From contig CAZDWC010000010.1 in NCBI GenBank assembly GCA_964509075.1, positions 62,001 through 126,000 on the forward strand: a stretch of 64,000 nucleotides of DNA, written 5' to 3'. Each line of letters opens with the position of its first letter. The first letter of the stretch is position 1. Of this stretch, positions 16,114 to 25,401 are shown in pieces. A program made the position numbers and the translations under genes. The notes below the pieces were generated by a model. That model made no database searches. It had not been told where the DNA came from and saw only the letters and a list, made by a program, of their open reading frames with translations. The DNA is from UBA7239 sp964509075. Its GTDB lineage: Bacteria > Pseudomonadota > Gammaproteobacteria > Pseudomonadales > UBA7239.

Positions 16114-16470
16114 ATGAGCACACTGTATGAACGTCTGGGCGGCGAAGCTGCCGTCAATGCAGCCGTGGACATCTTCTACAAGAAGGTGCTGGCCGATGAA
16201 CGCATCAATCATTTCTTCCAGAATCTCGACATGGTCGCGCAGGCCAACAAGCAGAAGGCCTTCCTGACCATGGCTTTTGGCGGCCCGCACAACTATTCGG
16301 GCAAGGACATGCGCGTCGGGCATGCCCACCTGGCTCTCAATGAAGGCCACTTCAACGCCGTAGTGGAGTTGTTGGCCGCAACCCTGAAAGAACTGGGCGT
16401 CGGCGATAGCGACATCGGCGAGGTGGCGAAGATCGCAAACAGCGTGAAAGACGACGTGCTCAATCGCTGA
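16114..16470 (+). CDS. Group 1 truncated haemoglobin
   Basis: A 118-residue globin starting MSTLYERLGGEAAVNAAVDIFY. Alignment by eye to cyanobacterial GlbN gives the B10 Tyr at residue 22, E7 Gln43, E11 Gln47 and the proximal His at residue 70 (MRVGHAHL). The position of the Synechocystis distal His46, which makes its haem six-coordinate, is Lys here. The likely role is NO or O2 chemistry (NO dioxygenation) in the cytoplasm. CAGGAGCACCACCTC gives a good ribosome-binding site. The NsrR-like operator upstream fits an NO-detoxification role. It is monocistronic, with htpX following after 147 bp. Confidence 0.93.
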   Translation: MSTLYERLGGEAAVNAAVDIFYKKVLADERINHFFQNLDMVAQANKQKAFLTMAFGGPHNYSGKDMRVGHAHLALNEGHFNAVVELLAATLKELGVGDSDIGEVAKIANSVKDDVLNR

Positions 16471-16557
16471 GCACGGCAACTTGCCTGACTGCGGTAAACC
16501 CCTGCAGCCAGGCCGGAACTCTCGTTGTGATATTTTTGTCCTACGGTACAGCTGGGG

Positions 16558-16586
16558 CTTGTAAACAGGCTCCAGCATACCCATAG
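16558..16586 (+). promoter_or_regulatory. Sigma-32-like promoter of htpX
   Basis: CTTGTAA (16558-16564), 14 bp, then ACCCATAG (16579-16586) resembles the heat-shock consensus CTTGAAA-N13/14-CCCCATNT with one or two mismatches in each element. It lies about 30-60 bp upstream of the htpX ATG. htpX is a heat-shock gene in E. coli, which supports the reading. Confidence 0.5.
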
Positions 16587-16617
16587 TGGGCTTAGACGTT
16601 CATCAACGAGGAGCATC

Positions 16618-17496
16618 ATGAAACGTATCGGTCTTTTTCTGCTGACCAACCTGGCTGTCATGCTGGTGTTGGGTCTGGTACTCAGCTTTCTGCAATCCTA
16701 TCTCGGCATTTCGAGCAACAGCACAGCTGGCTTGCTGCTGATCGCATTTGTGTTCGGCATGGGTGGCTCAATCATCTCACTGCTGATGTCCAAATGGATG
16801 GCGCTGCGCAGCACCGGTGCCGAAATCATCCAGCATCCGCACACGCCCAGCGAAGCCTGGCTGCTGGACACCGTAAAGCGTCATGCACAACAAGCGGGTA
16901 TCGGCGTTCCCGATGTGGCGATCTACCGCTCGCCTGACGTCAACGCCTTTGCCACCGGCGCCAGCCGCGATAAGGCGCTGGTAGCCGTGTCTACCGGCTT
17001 GCTGAACTCCATGACCCGAGAAGAGGCAGAGGCTGTCATCGGTCATGAAATTTCGCACGTCGCCAATGGCGACATGGTGACCTTGACGCTGATCCAGGGC
17101 GTGGTCAACACCTTCGTGATTTTCGTGGCACGCGTGGTCGCCCAGGCATTGAACACTTTCCTCGGCGGTCGCGACCGTGAAGGCGGCCTGGGTGTTATCG
17201 GCTACATGGCCACGGTGTTTGTGCTGGAGATGGTATTCGGCATTCTGGCCAGCATGATCGTCGCCTGGTTCTCGCGCCAGCGCGAATACCGCGCCGATGC
17301 CGGCGGTGCCGCTCTGGCCGGCCGCGAGAAAATGATCGCTGCGCTGGAGCGCCTTAAGCTGTCGCATGAAAGTTCACTGCAAGGCCAGCTGACGGCTTTC
17401 GGCATCAACGGCAAAACCTCGATGGCAGAGATGTTCATGAGCCACCCGCCGCTGGAAAAACGCATTGCCGCCCTGCGCAACAGCGCCAGCTTCTGA
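16618..17496 (+). CDS. htpX: Membrane metalloprotease HtpX
   Basis: A 292-residue inner-membrane zinc protease of the M48 family that degrades misfolded membrane proteins. Two N-terminal hydrophobic helices (residues about 5-55) are followed by the zinc site VIGHEISHVANGD (HEISH near residues 142-146). Two further helices follow, then the third-ligand region SRQREYRADAGGAALAG. The conserved C-terminal MSHPPLEKRIAAL is present. GAGGAG precedes the ATG. A heat-shock-type promoter lies upstream and a strong bidirectional terminator downstream. Confidence 0.96.
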   Translation: MKRIGLFLLTNLAVMLVLGLVLSFLQSYLGISSNSTAGLLLIAFVFGMGGSIISLLMSKWMALRSTGAEIIQHPHTPSEAWLLDTVKRHAQQAGIGVPDVAIYRSPDVNAFATGASRDKALVAVSTGLLNSMTREEAEAVIGHEISHVANGDMVTLTLIQGVVNTFVIFVARVVAQALNTFLGGRDREGGLGVIGYMATVFVLEMVFGILASMIVAWFSRQREYRADAGGAALAGREKMIAALERLKLSHESSLQGQLTAFGINGKTSMAEMFMSHPPLEKRIAALRNSASF

Positions 17497-17525
17497 ACTC
17501 CAGCACTCTTTTCATCGCCTACAAA

Positions 17526-17552
17526 AAAAGCCCCGCATAGCGGGGCTTTTTT
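17526..17552. terminator. Bidirectional intrinsic terminator between htpX and the FKBP gene
   Basis: The stem AGCCCCGC/GCGGGGCT with loop ATA is flanked by seven A on the left and a run of T on the right. It can therefore end transcription from both convergent genes. Confidence 0.9.
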
Positions 17553-17572
17553 ATACAGCGGAAATCGCCGCT

Positions 17573-18340
17573 TTACTTCTTGTCAGCTGCCGCTTCAGGC
17601 ACGCCGACTTTCAGCAATTCCACTTCGAAAATCAGCGTGGCATTGGGGCCGATCGGGCCGCCAGTGCCGCCCGGGCCGTAGGCGAGATCCGACGGGATGA
17701 CGATTTTCCACTTCGAGCCTTCCGGCATGAGCTGCAGCGCTTCAATCCAGCCCGGGATCACAGCATTGAGCGCAAAGGTAGCGGGCTCGTTGCGCTTGTA
17801 GGAGCTGTCGAACTCGGTGCCATCGAGCAGAGTGCCCTTGTAGTGCACCGTCACCGTGTCGCTCTCTTTCGGCTTGGCGCCTTTACCTTCGGTGATCACT
17901 TCATACTGCAGGCCGCTGGCAGTGGTGGTCACGCCGGCCTTGGCCTTGTTTTCAGCCAGGAATTTTTCGCCATCCTGCTTGTTCTTGTCAGCCAGTTTGT
18001 CCTGTTCGGCTTTGCGGGCGACTTCGGCCTCTTCCTGTTTTTTCTGCATGTCGGCCTGGAAGGCCTTCATGGTTTCCTGGATCTGCTCTTTGCTCAGTTT
18101 CGGCTCACTGCCATCGGTCGCGGTTTTGATGCCTTCAACAAAGCTGGCTTGATCCAGCGGTACATTGTTGGATTTGAACTGGCTGCCGATATTCATGCCG
18201 AGGATGTAGCTGACTTTCTGTTCCTGTGTGCTCAGCGCGCCTGCAGGTGCGGCGGCGGCAGCTGCCGGTTTTTCTTCTTTTTTACAGGCGTTGAGCGCGA
18301 GCAAGCTGGCTGCGACAACAATGAGCGTGCGAGTTTTCAT
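17573..18340 (-). CDS. FKBP-type peptidyl-prolyl isomerase lipoprotein
   Basis: A 255-residue protein read from MKTRTLIVVAASLLALNACKK, whose LNAC lipobox predicts an N-terminal lipoprotein with the lipidated Cys near residue 19. An Ala-rich stretch leads to the helical dimerisation domain typical of Mip/FkpA (QKVSYILGMNIGSQFK, then Lys/Glu/Gln-rich helices). The C-terminal FKBP catalytic domain follows (GLQYEVITEGKGAKP, VTVHYKGTLLDGTEFDSSY, VIPGWIEALQLMPEGSKWKIVIPSDLAYG). It should act in periplasmic protein folding. AAGGGA lies upstream of the ATG; an upstream in-frame extension of 25 codons lacks support. The family is related to fkpA, fklB and mip; the exact orthologue was not settled. Confidence 0.93.
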   Translation of the reverse strand: MKTRTLIVVAASLLALNACKKEEKPAAAAAAPAGALSTQEQKVSYILGMNIGSQFKSNNVPLDQASFVEGIKTATDGSEPKLSKEQIQETMKAFQADMQKKQEEAEVARKAEQDKLADKNKQDGEKFLAENKAKAGVTTTASGLQYEVITEGKGAKPKESDTVTVHYKGTLLDGTEFDSSYKRNEPATFALNAVIPGWIEALQLMPEGSKWKIVIPSDLAYGPGGTGGPIGPNATLIFEVELLKVGVPEAAADKK

Positions 18341-18430
18341 GTGGGTGTATTCCCTTGTGGCGGTGACAAATGAAGCGGCGATCATACAGTGCGCACCCGC
18401 TGGCGGGAAGCGCACCGTGATGGCGGCAAA

Positions 18431-19117
18431 TCAGTGGTGGCTGGTCTGCACCAGCCGCTGGCTTAGTGCCTGCAAACGCTCGGGAGTTCCCACATCCAGC
18501 CAGTATCCGCTGTAATGCTCGCCGCCGATGTCGCCGGCCGCCATGGCAGGCAGCAAGACCTCACGCAGCGGCAATGCCTCGCCTGTACGTGCGCGCCAGC
18601 GATCAAAGAGGCGCGGATGCAATACCGAGAGTCCGCTGAAAGTCAGACCTTGCGCCTGCGCGCGCGGCTGCACGGCGCCATCGCGCAGTATGAAGTCACC
18701 TGCGGGATGATGGTCGGGGTTATCCACCAGCACCAGATGCGCGCTGCCGCGCAGCGGCTGTCGCTGCAGCTGCGCCAGTGGATAGTCACACCAGATATCG
18801 CCGTTCAACACCACAAAAGGCGAGTTACCCAGCAGTGGCAGCGCCTGCAGGATACCGCCGGCCGTTTCCAGCGGCGCGGATTCGCGTGAATACTGGATGC
18901 GCACGCCATAAGCGCTGCCATCACCCAGCCGCGCTTCAATCATGTGTCCCAGATGCGCGATATTGATGACGATATCGGCGAAGCCTGCAGCTGCCAGGCG
19001 CTGCAGATGGCGCACGATCAACGGCTGGCCGGCAACATCCAGCAGTGGCTTGGGGCAGTGGTCGGTGAGCGGGCGCATGCGGGTGCCCAGCCCCGCAGCC
19101 AGAATCATGCACTTCAT
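18431..19117 (-). CDS. murU: N-acetylmuramate alpha-1-phosphate uridylyltransferase
   Basis: A 228-residue nucleotidyltransferase starting MKCMILAAGLGTRMRPLTDHCPKPLL, the sugar-phosphate nucleotidyltransferase signature with the GXGTRXXP loop and downstream KP. VVLNGDIWCDYPL carries the metal-binding Asp. It follows the amgK gene after 13 bp on the same strand. In Pseudomonas this pair runs the cell-wall recycling bypass: AmgK phosphorylates N-acetylmuramate at C1 and MurU makes UDP-MurNAc, avoiding the fosfomycin-sensitive step. The kinase partner makes MurU more likely than a generic glucose-1-phosphate thymidylyltransferase. Confidence 0.93.
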   Translation of the reverse strand: MKCMILAAGLGTRMRPLTDHCPKPLLDVAGQPLIVRHLQRLAAAGFADIVINIAHLGHMIEARLGDGSAYGVRIQYSRESAPLETAGGILQALPLLGNSPFVVLNGDIWCDYPLAQLQRQPLRGSAHLVLVDNPDHHPAGDFILRDGAVQPRAQAQGLTFSGLSVLHPRLFDRWRARTGEALPLREVLLPAMAAGDIGGEHYSGYWLDVGTPERLQALSQRLVQTSHH

Positions 19118-19130
19118 AAAAGCGGCAGCT

Positions 19131-20156
19131 TCATGTTGGCAGCGGCTTCCACCAGTGCTGGCGCTGGCAGGCCGGCAGCACCCGCACCTGCATCCAGTCG
19201 ACGAACTCGGCCGCTACCGGGTAACGCTCTGCCACTTCCAGCGTGTAACGCAGCACCAGCGGCAGGTCATGGAGGTAGCCCGGTTTGCCGTCACGCAGCC
19301 ACAGGCGGGCAAAAATGCCGAGCACCTTGATATGGCGCTGCAGGCCCATCAGGTCAAACCACTGCAGAAACTGCTGGTCGCTGTCACCGGCATCCATTCC
19401 TTTATTGATAAGCATATTGCGGTAAGCAAGTGCCCACATAGAAACCCTATCCGACGGCCAGCGCACGTAGCAATCGCGCAGCAGCGACACCAGATCGTAG
19501 GTGACGGGCCCGGTCACGGCATCCTGGAAATCAATGGTTACCAACTCGCCGGGCGGCTGGCTGTAAGCGTGCAGCATCAGGTTGCGGGCGTGGAAATCGC
19601 GATGCACCAGCACCTGTGGCTGTTCCAGCGCGCTCTGCACCAGCGCGTCGAACAGGCTGTCCAGCAGCTGCTGTTCGTTGCGTCCGAAAGGCAGCTCCAG
19701 CAGATCCTGCACGAACCAGCGCGGAAACAGGCTCATTTCATCGTGCAGACGCTGGCGGTCATAAACGCCGATAACACCGGCCGGCACGGCAATTTGCTGC
19801 ATGGTCAGCAGCATGGACAGGGCATGGCCGTAAAGTGCATCCACGGATGCATCATTCAATGCCGGCAACAGCACGGCATCGCCGCAATCCTCTACCAACA
19901 GAAAACCCTGGGCAGCATCCACGGCCAGCACGCGCGGCACACGCACACCGCCGCCTGCCAGCAAGCGCGAAACCGCTAGATACAATGGGGTGTTTTCAGT
20001 CGCTGGCGGGGCGTAGACCGCCATCACCGCGGGCTCACAGCCAACCACACGGCAGTAACGGCGAAAACCGGCATCGCCGGACAGCGGCTGCAAATCCACA
20101 CGGTTTACACCCAGTTGTACCGCCGCCCAGACCTGTAATGCTTGCAGTGAATCCAT
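19131..20156 (-). CDS. amgK: N-acetylmuramate/N-acetylglucosamine anomeric kinase AmgK
   Basis: A 341-residue aminoglycoside-phosphotransferase-fold kinase read from MDSLQALQVWAAVQLG. It has SGDAGFRRYCRV at the nucleotide loop, the hinge LLVEDCGDAVLLPAL, the catalytic loop VLVHRDFHARNLML and the metal-binding IDFQDAVTGPVTYDLVSLLRDCY. It supplies MurNAc-1-phosphate to MurU encoded next to it. It is divergent from lptD, with about 170 bp between the starts, the same arrangement as in Pseudomonas. Confidence 0.94.
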   Translation of the reverse strand: MDSLQALQVWAAVQLGVNRVDLQPLSGDAGFRRYCRVVGCEPAVMAVYAPPATENTPLYLAVSRLLAGGGVRVPRVLAVDAAQGFLLVEDCGDAVLLPALNDASVDALYGHALSMLLTMQQIAVPAGVIGVYDRQRLHDEMSLFPRWFVQDLLELPFGRNEQQLLDSLFDALVQSALEQPQVLVHRDFHARNLMLHAYSQPPGELVTIDFQDAVTGPVTYDLVSLLRDCYVRWPSDRVSMWALAYRNMLINKGMDAGDSDQQFLQWFDLMGLQRHIKVLGIFARLWLRDGKPGYLHDLPLVLRYTLEVAERYPVAAEFVDWMQVRVLPACQRQHWWKPLPT

Positions 20157-20325
20157 GCTCCCCCCGTATGTGGACGGCATTCTACCCGCAGCCACTCACC
20201 GGCTGCACGCCCTGCCCGCAAATGGCCGGGATTGCTGCGCCATACGCCCTGCAAATACCTTACAATGCCGGCCTTTGCGAGAGCGGATCAGCCTCGCACA
20301 ACCCTGCTACCACGGAATGTCTCCG

Positions 20326-23022
20326 ATGATTCGACTGCCGCGCCGCCCACTGCCTTTTTATCGCCACACTCTGACCGGACTCGGTGTGGTGCTGGCCGCC
20401 CTCGCCCACAATGCGCATGCCGGTTGGGACTGCAGCCAGGGCGCAGGTGGCGAATGGGTCTGTCAGGGCAACGGTGAAACCATCAACAGCGCGCCGGAAG
20501 TTGCCGTGCCGGCAAGTGTCTCCACAACCGTCTCTGCCGCGACAGCAACAAACGCCCCAGCTGATACATCCACCCCATCAGCAGCAACCTCGCACACAGA
20601 AAACGCGCAGGCAGAAACTGCCGACGAACGTCTGTCACCCAGACATATCGTGCAACTGAGCGATGATTGGGTACCGCTGTCAAAACTGACAGCGCAGCAG
20701 CGCAACAATCTGAATGAAAAGAATCTTCGCGCGAGCACGCTATGCTGTGGCGCCTATGTTGATCCAACCGATGCCGACAATCATGAGGAACCGTCCAGCG
20801 CCCAGGTCAGCGCCCACGCCGACAACACCGAAACCGACATGGCAAAGCAGACAACGGCACTCAAAGGCAATGTGCAGATCAGCCAGGGCTATCGTTACCT
20901 GCGCGCCGACAGCGCCACATTGCAGAAAAACCCGCAGAAAGTGACCCTGGAAGGCAATGTCACCCTGCGCGAACCGAATCTGCTGCTGCTCAGCGACAAA
21001 GCGGATGTGCTGGTGGATGACAGCACAGCTGAGCTCAGCAATGTGCAGTACCTGATGCACGAACAGCATATTCACGGCACAGCGCAGAGCCTCTCGCGCA
21101 GTGAAACCGGCGTGGCCTCGATGATTGATGCCCGCTACAGTTACTGCCCGGTTGGCAGTGAGCAATGGACACTGCAAAGCAGCAGCCTCACTCTCGACCC
21201 CAACGATTCGCAAGGTCGCGCACGCAACGTCACGTTGCGCATAAAAGACGTGCCGGTTTTCTACACGCCCTACCTGCAATTCCCGCTGGGCGACAAACGC
21301 ATGTCAGGCTTTCTGGTGCCATCTTTCGGCAGCGGTGAAGATGGTCTTGATATTGCCGCACCCTATTACGTCAATCTGGCACCAGACTATGACCTGTTGC
21401 TGACACCGCGCTACATCAGTGATCGCGGTGCCATGCTAGGCTCGAAATTCCGGCACATGTCGGCTCTTACACGTACCAATCTCAACGTGGATGCACTGCC
21501 CGGCGATGAAAAGGCCGACGACGGCAACAGCGACCGCTGGTATCTGAACACAACACATAACGGCAGCGCCAAACGCTGGGAAAGCCTGGTGAATTTCACC
21601 ACGGTCAGCGACGACGAGTATTTCCACGATTTCAGCAATTCAGGTTTGCGTTCCGCCAACGCAACCAACCTGCGCAAAGAAGCCGGGTTTGATTATTTAC
21701 CCGACAACTGGCGCGTGGGAGTGAAAGCCAAGGACTTCCAGACACTGGGCGACACCTTGGTCAAACCGCACACCGTGTTGCCCTCTCTCTTTGCTGACGG
21801 CATCTATGCCTTGGAAAGCGGCCCCGTTATCACCTTGCACAATGCCATGACTCGCTTCGATCACAGCGACAGCGGCGATATCCAGAACAAACTGTTTTAT
21901 GACATCGACTACAACCCGTTGACACAATCACTGGGACGCGAGAACCAGATCATCACCGGCAACCGTTACAACCTCGACTACAGCATCGCGCTACCACTGC
22001 GCAGTGCCGGCGCATTTTTCACACCGAAAATCGGCGTGCGCAATGTCACGCAGGCACTGGATGACACTACCGTCAACACACCAGACAGCAATCCGTCCGC
22101 CACCGTTGGCGTGGCCAGCATCGACAGCGGCCTGATCTTCGAGCGTGACAGCCAATGGTTCGGCAAGCATTACCGCCAGACACTGGAACCGCGCGCTTTC
22201 TATTACTACGCCGGCAAACAGGATCAGGATGATATCTACAACTTCGAAAGTGACTCGCTGAGCTTTTCTTACGCACAGCTTTTCCGCGACTACCGTCTCG
22301 CCGGCGAAGATTATGTGGAAGATGCCAACCAGATATCCACTGGCGTCAGCTCACGCCTGCTCGACCCACAGAGCGGTCGTGAAATCCTGCGCGTCGGCAT
22401 CGGCCAGAGTTACTACCTGAGCAATCGCGACATCGTGCTCGAAAGCGATCCCGCCACTGCACGTTATGAACAGGAGCGCGACAGCTCATCCATCGTCGGT
22501 GAAATTGCCGCACGCCTGAACCGCGACTGGGATATCCGCACCGAAACCCTGTGGAATGACGACAGGGCGCAACGCGAACGGCAATCCGTGGCACTGCGTT
22601 ACCGTGATGATGAACGCCGCCTGTTCAACATCGGCTACCAGTTTCTCGATCGCAAACCTTCACCCAATGCCGATCTGGTCATGACCGATCGCACGGTTGA
22701 ACAGAATTATGTTTCTGCCGTGTACCCGCTCAATAATCAATGGAGCCTGATCGGCCACTGGAATCACGACGTCACCAATGATCGCGATCTTGAACGCATT
22801 GCCGGCTTTGAGTACGACAGCTGCTGCTGGTCGGTGCGTCTGGTCGCGCGCAGCTGGGCAGTCAACCGCAACTTTGTCGACAACGTCGACGAACAACAAA
22901 CCGACAATGGCGTCTTCCTGCAAGTTCAACTGAAAAGCCTGGGCAATTTCGGCGACAGCCTTGATGATCGCCTGTCCGACAGCATTCTCGGTTATGAAGA
23001 CCGCAACAAGCCGCTGGATTGA
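20326..23022 (+). CDS. lptD: LPS-assembly outer-membrane protein LptD
   Basis: An 898-residue protein read from MIRLPRRPLPFYRHTL, with a signal peptide ending NAHA; an ATG nine bases earlier is also possible and GGA lies before both. An unusually Ala/Thr/Ser-rich linker (residues about 55-110) leads to the periplasmic jellyroll (LKGNVQISQGYRYLRADSATLQ, VTLEGNVTLREPNLLLLSDKA) and a large C-terminal beta-barrel. Cys pairs include WDC and WVC near the N-terminus, a CC in the linker, and SCCW near residue 832, the conserved C-terminal pair needed for disulphide maturation. It inserts LPS into the outer leaflet with LptE. surA follows. Confidence 0.96.
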   Translation: MIRLPRRPLPFYRHTLTGLGVVLAALAHNAHAGWDCSQGAGGEWVCQGNGETINSAPEVAVPASVSTTVSAATATNAPADTSTPSAATSHTENAQAETADERLSPRHIVQLSDDWVPLSKLTAQQRNNLNEKNLRASTLCCGAYVDPTDADNHEEPSSAQVSAHADNTETDMAKQTTALKGNVQISQGYRYLRADSATLQKNPQKVTLEGNVTLREPNLLLLSDKADVLVDDSTAELSNVQYLMHEQHIHGTAQSLSRSETGVASMIDARYSYCPVGSEQWTLQSSSLTLDPNDSQGRARNVTLRIKDVPVFYTPYLQFPLGDKRMSGFLVPSFGSGEDGLDIAAPYYVNLAPDYDLLLTPRYISDRGAMLGSKFRHMSALTRTNLNVDALPGDEKADDGNSDRWYLNTTHNGSAKRWESLVNFTTVSDDEYFHDFSNSGLRSANATNLRKEAGFDYLPDNWRVGVKAKDFQTLGDTLVKPHTVLPSLFADGIYALESGPVITLHNAMTRFDHSDSGDIQNKLFYDIDYNPLTQSLGRENQIITGNRYNLDYSIALPLRSAGAFFTPKIGVRNVTQALDDTTVNTPDSNPSATVGVASIDSGLIFERDSQWFGKHYRQTLEPRAFYYYAGKQDQDDIYNFESDSLSFSYAQLFRDYRLAGEDYVEDANQISTGVSSRLLDPQSGREILRVGIGQSYYLSNRDIVLESDPATARYEQERDSSSIVGEIAARLNRDWDIRTETLWNDDRAQRERQSVALRYRDDERRLFNIGYQFLDRKPSPNADLVMTDRTVEQNYVSAVYPLNNQWSLIGHWNHDVTNDRDLERIAGFEYDSCCWSVRLVARSWAVNRNFVDNVDEQQTDNGVFLQVQLKSLGNFGDSLDDRLSDSILGYEDRNKPLD

Positions 23023-23064
23023 CCGCTGCCACACCACCAGCCAACGCATACAGGTATAAGACAC

Positions 23065-24357
23065 ATGCACAAGAGTTTACGCATTTTCATCACGCTGCTG
23101 GCATTCGGCGGTTTCCTGCTGCCTGCTGCGCAGGCAGCAGACACGCAAACACTCGATCGCGTGGTTGCTGTGGTAGACGATGATGTGATCATGGCCAGCG
23201 AACTGAACCTGCAGATGCACATGCTGGCCAGCCAGATGCAGCAGGCAGGCCGCGAGTTGCCGCCTGAAGAAATTCTTCAAAAACAGGTGCTGGAACGACT
23301 GATTGTCGAAAGCCTGCAATTGCAGATGGCAGATCGTGCAGGCGTCAGTGTCAGCGATGAACAATTGCAACAGGCCATGAACAATATCGCCGCACAGAAC
23401 AAAATGAGCAGTGACGCCTTCCGGCAGGAACTGGCAAAAGGCGGCATTCCCTATTCCATGTTTCAGGAAAATATTCGCAGGCAAATACTGATACAGCAAG
23501 TGCAACAGGGTGTGGTCAGCAAACGCATCGAAATCACCGATCAGGATGTGGAAAACTTCCTGCATTCCGAAGAAGGCAAGTTGCGCGCGCAGCCGCAATA
23601 CCACGTTGCCCACATCGTGCTCGGCCTGAGTGAGAATGCCTCGGCCGCTGAAATCGCCGAGCAACAGAAAAAGGCATCGGACATCGCCGCACAAGCGCAA
23701 AAAGGAGCAGACTTCCGCCAACTGGCGATGCGCTGGTCCAATGCCCAGGATGCACTGGAAGGCGGCGACCTCGGCTGGCGCCAGCCCATTCAATTACCCG
23801 GCATTTATGCTGATGCCGTCAACAAGCTCGAAGCCGGTCAGGTCAGCGCACCGCTGCGCTCCGATCGCGGCATCCATGTCGTCAAGGTACTGGAAAAGAA
23901 AAACCCCTTCAGCGATCTTGTCATGCAAACGCATGCGCGCCACATTCTTGTAAAAACATCAGCAGTCCGCAATGATGAAGAGGCGCAGGCGCTGCTTGTC
24001 AGTGTGCGCGCTGCCGCACTCAAAGGCGGTGATTTTGCCGCGCTGGCGAAAAAATATTCCGAAGATCCCGGCTCGGCATTGAAAGGTGGAGATCTCGGTT
24101 GGAGCAATCCCGGGCAGATGGTTCCCGAATTTGAACAAACCGCAGACAACACCGCTATCGGTCAGATTTCACCACCATTCCGCAGCCAGTTCGGCTGGCA
24201 CATCCTGCAGGTGCTCGAGCGCCGCCAACAGGATATGAGCAGCGACATGATGCGACAGCAAGTGAAAATGGTCTTGCGCAAGCGCCAGTACGAAGACGAA
24301 TTGCCACGCTGGATGAAAGAACTGCGTGACAAAGCCTACGTGCAGATCAAGTTGTAA
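23065..24357 (+). CDS. surA: Periplasmic chaperone SurA
   Basis: A 430-residue peptidyl-prolyl isomerase and outer-membrane-protein chaperone. The signal peptide ends AAQAAD. The chaperone domain opens DRVVAVVDDDVIMASELNLQM. Two parvulin modules follow (the first around YHVAHIVLGLSENASAAEI, the second around THARHILVKTSAVRNDEEAQ, then SEDPGSALKGGDLGWSNPGQMVPEFE), and a C-terminal helix closes the fold. It lies between lptD, a major client, and pdxA, only 3 bp from the latter, so one operon is likely. Confidence 0.96.
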   Translation: MHKSLRIFITLLAFGGFLLPAAQAADTQTLDRVVAVVDDDVIMASELNLQMHMLASQMQQAGRELPPEEILQKQVLERLIVESLQLQMADRAGVSVSDEQLQQAMNNIAAQNKMSSDAFRQELAKGGIPYSMFQENIRRQILIQQVQQGVVSKRIEITDQDVENFLHSEEGKLRAQPQYHVAHIVLGLSENASAAEIAEQQKKASDIAAQAQKGADFRQLAMRWSNAQDALEGGDLGWRQPIQLPGIYADAVNKLEAGQVSAPLRSDRGIHVVKVLEKKNPFSDLVMQTHARHILVKTSAVRNDEEAQALLVSVRAAALKGGDFAALAKKYSEDPGSALKGGDLGWSNPGQMVPEFEQTADNTAIGQISPPFRSQFGWHILQVLERRQQDMSSDMMRQQVKMVLRKRQYEDELPRWMKELRDKAYVQIKL

Positions 24358-24360
24358 GGC

Positions 24361-25401
24361 ATGCCGAAAATTGCGCTGGCACTGACACCTGGCGAACCGG
24401 CCGGCATAGGCCCGGACATCACTGTACAGGTGGCACAGCACGCACAGGCGCAAGCGATCATTGCCTACGCCGATCCCGATTTGTTGCAAGCGCGCGCCCG
24501 GCAGCTGTCATTACCATTGCAGCTGCACACGGCGCCGTCGTCGACAGAAATGCTTGCGCCACTGCCCGCAAGCGCGTTGTATATCAAACCGTTTCATTGT
24601 GCGACAAGCCCTCAAGCTGGCAATCTAGACATACGCAATGCGGCTTATGTGCTGGACTGCCTGCGCGCCGCAGCACGTGATTGCCTCGATGCTCCCGAAA
24701 GATTGGCCCTGGTAACAGGCCCGATCCAGAAAAGCATCATCAACGATGCCGCCGCACAAAATGGCAACACCGGACATTTCAGCGGCCACACTGAATTCCT
24801 GCAAGACATTGCCCGCTGCGACAAGGTGGTGATGATGCTCGCCACACAACCAGTGTCTGCCACCGCAAAACCATTGCGTGTCGCACTGGTGACAACACAT
24901 TTACCACTGCGTGAAGTGGCCGATTCGATTACTGCAACCGAAGTGACTCGCACCTTGCAGATTGTGCATCACGATCTGCAACGCTATTTCACCGATGCTG
25001 CGCCGAACATTCTCGTCTGTGGTCTGAATCCTCACGCCGGCGAGAACGGCCATCTCGGCCAGGAAGAACAGCAGATCATAGAACCGGCAATGCAGCAGTT
25101 GCGCGCCCACGGCTTGCAATTGATCGGCCCGGTACCTGCCGATACCGCATTTACCGAAACCAGTTTGTGCAATATCGACGCCGTGGTCGCGATGTATCAC
25201 GATCAGGGTTTGCCGGTTCTGAAAGCACAGGGTTTTGGCGAAGCCATCAACATCACACTGGGCTTGCCGTTTGTACGCACCTCCGTCGATCACGGCACGG
25301 CTCTCGCACTCGCCGGTACAGGCAATACGCAGCATCACAGCTTGCAGCTGGCCATCGACACTGCCGCCAGCATGTTGCGCAAGGCATTTGCGCATGAGTG
25401 A
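24361..25401 (+). CDS. pdxA: 4-hydroxythreonine-4-phosphate dehydrogenase
   Basis: A 346-residue NAD-dependent enzyme of the DXP-dependent vitamin B6 pathway. It starts MPKIALALTPGEPAGIGPDI, the family's N-terminal signature. It also shows LVTGPIQKSIIN, GHTEFLQDI, the metal-ligand His in VTTHLPLREV, ICGLNPHAGENGHLGQEE-type motif (seen as LVCGLNPHAGENGHLG), AMYHDQGLPVLKAQ and FVRTSVDHGTALALAG. The start lies 3 bp after the surA stop and the end overlaps rsmA by 8 bp, so translation is coupled on both sides. Confidence 0.96.
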   Translation: MPKIALALTPGEPAGIGPDITVQVAQHAQAQAIIAYADPDLLQARARQLSLPLQLHTAPSSTEMLAPLPASALYIKPFHCATSPQAGNLDIRNAAYVLDCLRAAARDCLDAPERLALVTGPIQKSIINDAAAQNGNTGHFSGHTEFLQDIARCDKVVMMLATQPVSATAKPLRVALVTTHLPLREVADSITATEVTRTLQIVHHDLQRYFTDAAPNILVCGLNPHAGENGHLGQEEQQIIEPAMQQLRAHGLQLIGPVPADTAFTETSLCNIDAVVAMYHDQGLPVLKAQGFGEAINITLGLPFVRTSVDHGTALALAGTGNTQHHSLQLAIDTAASMLRKAFAHE

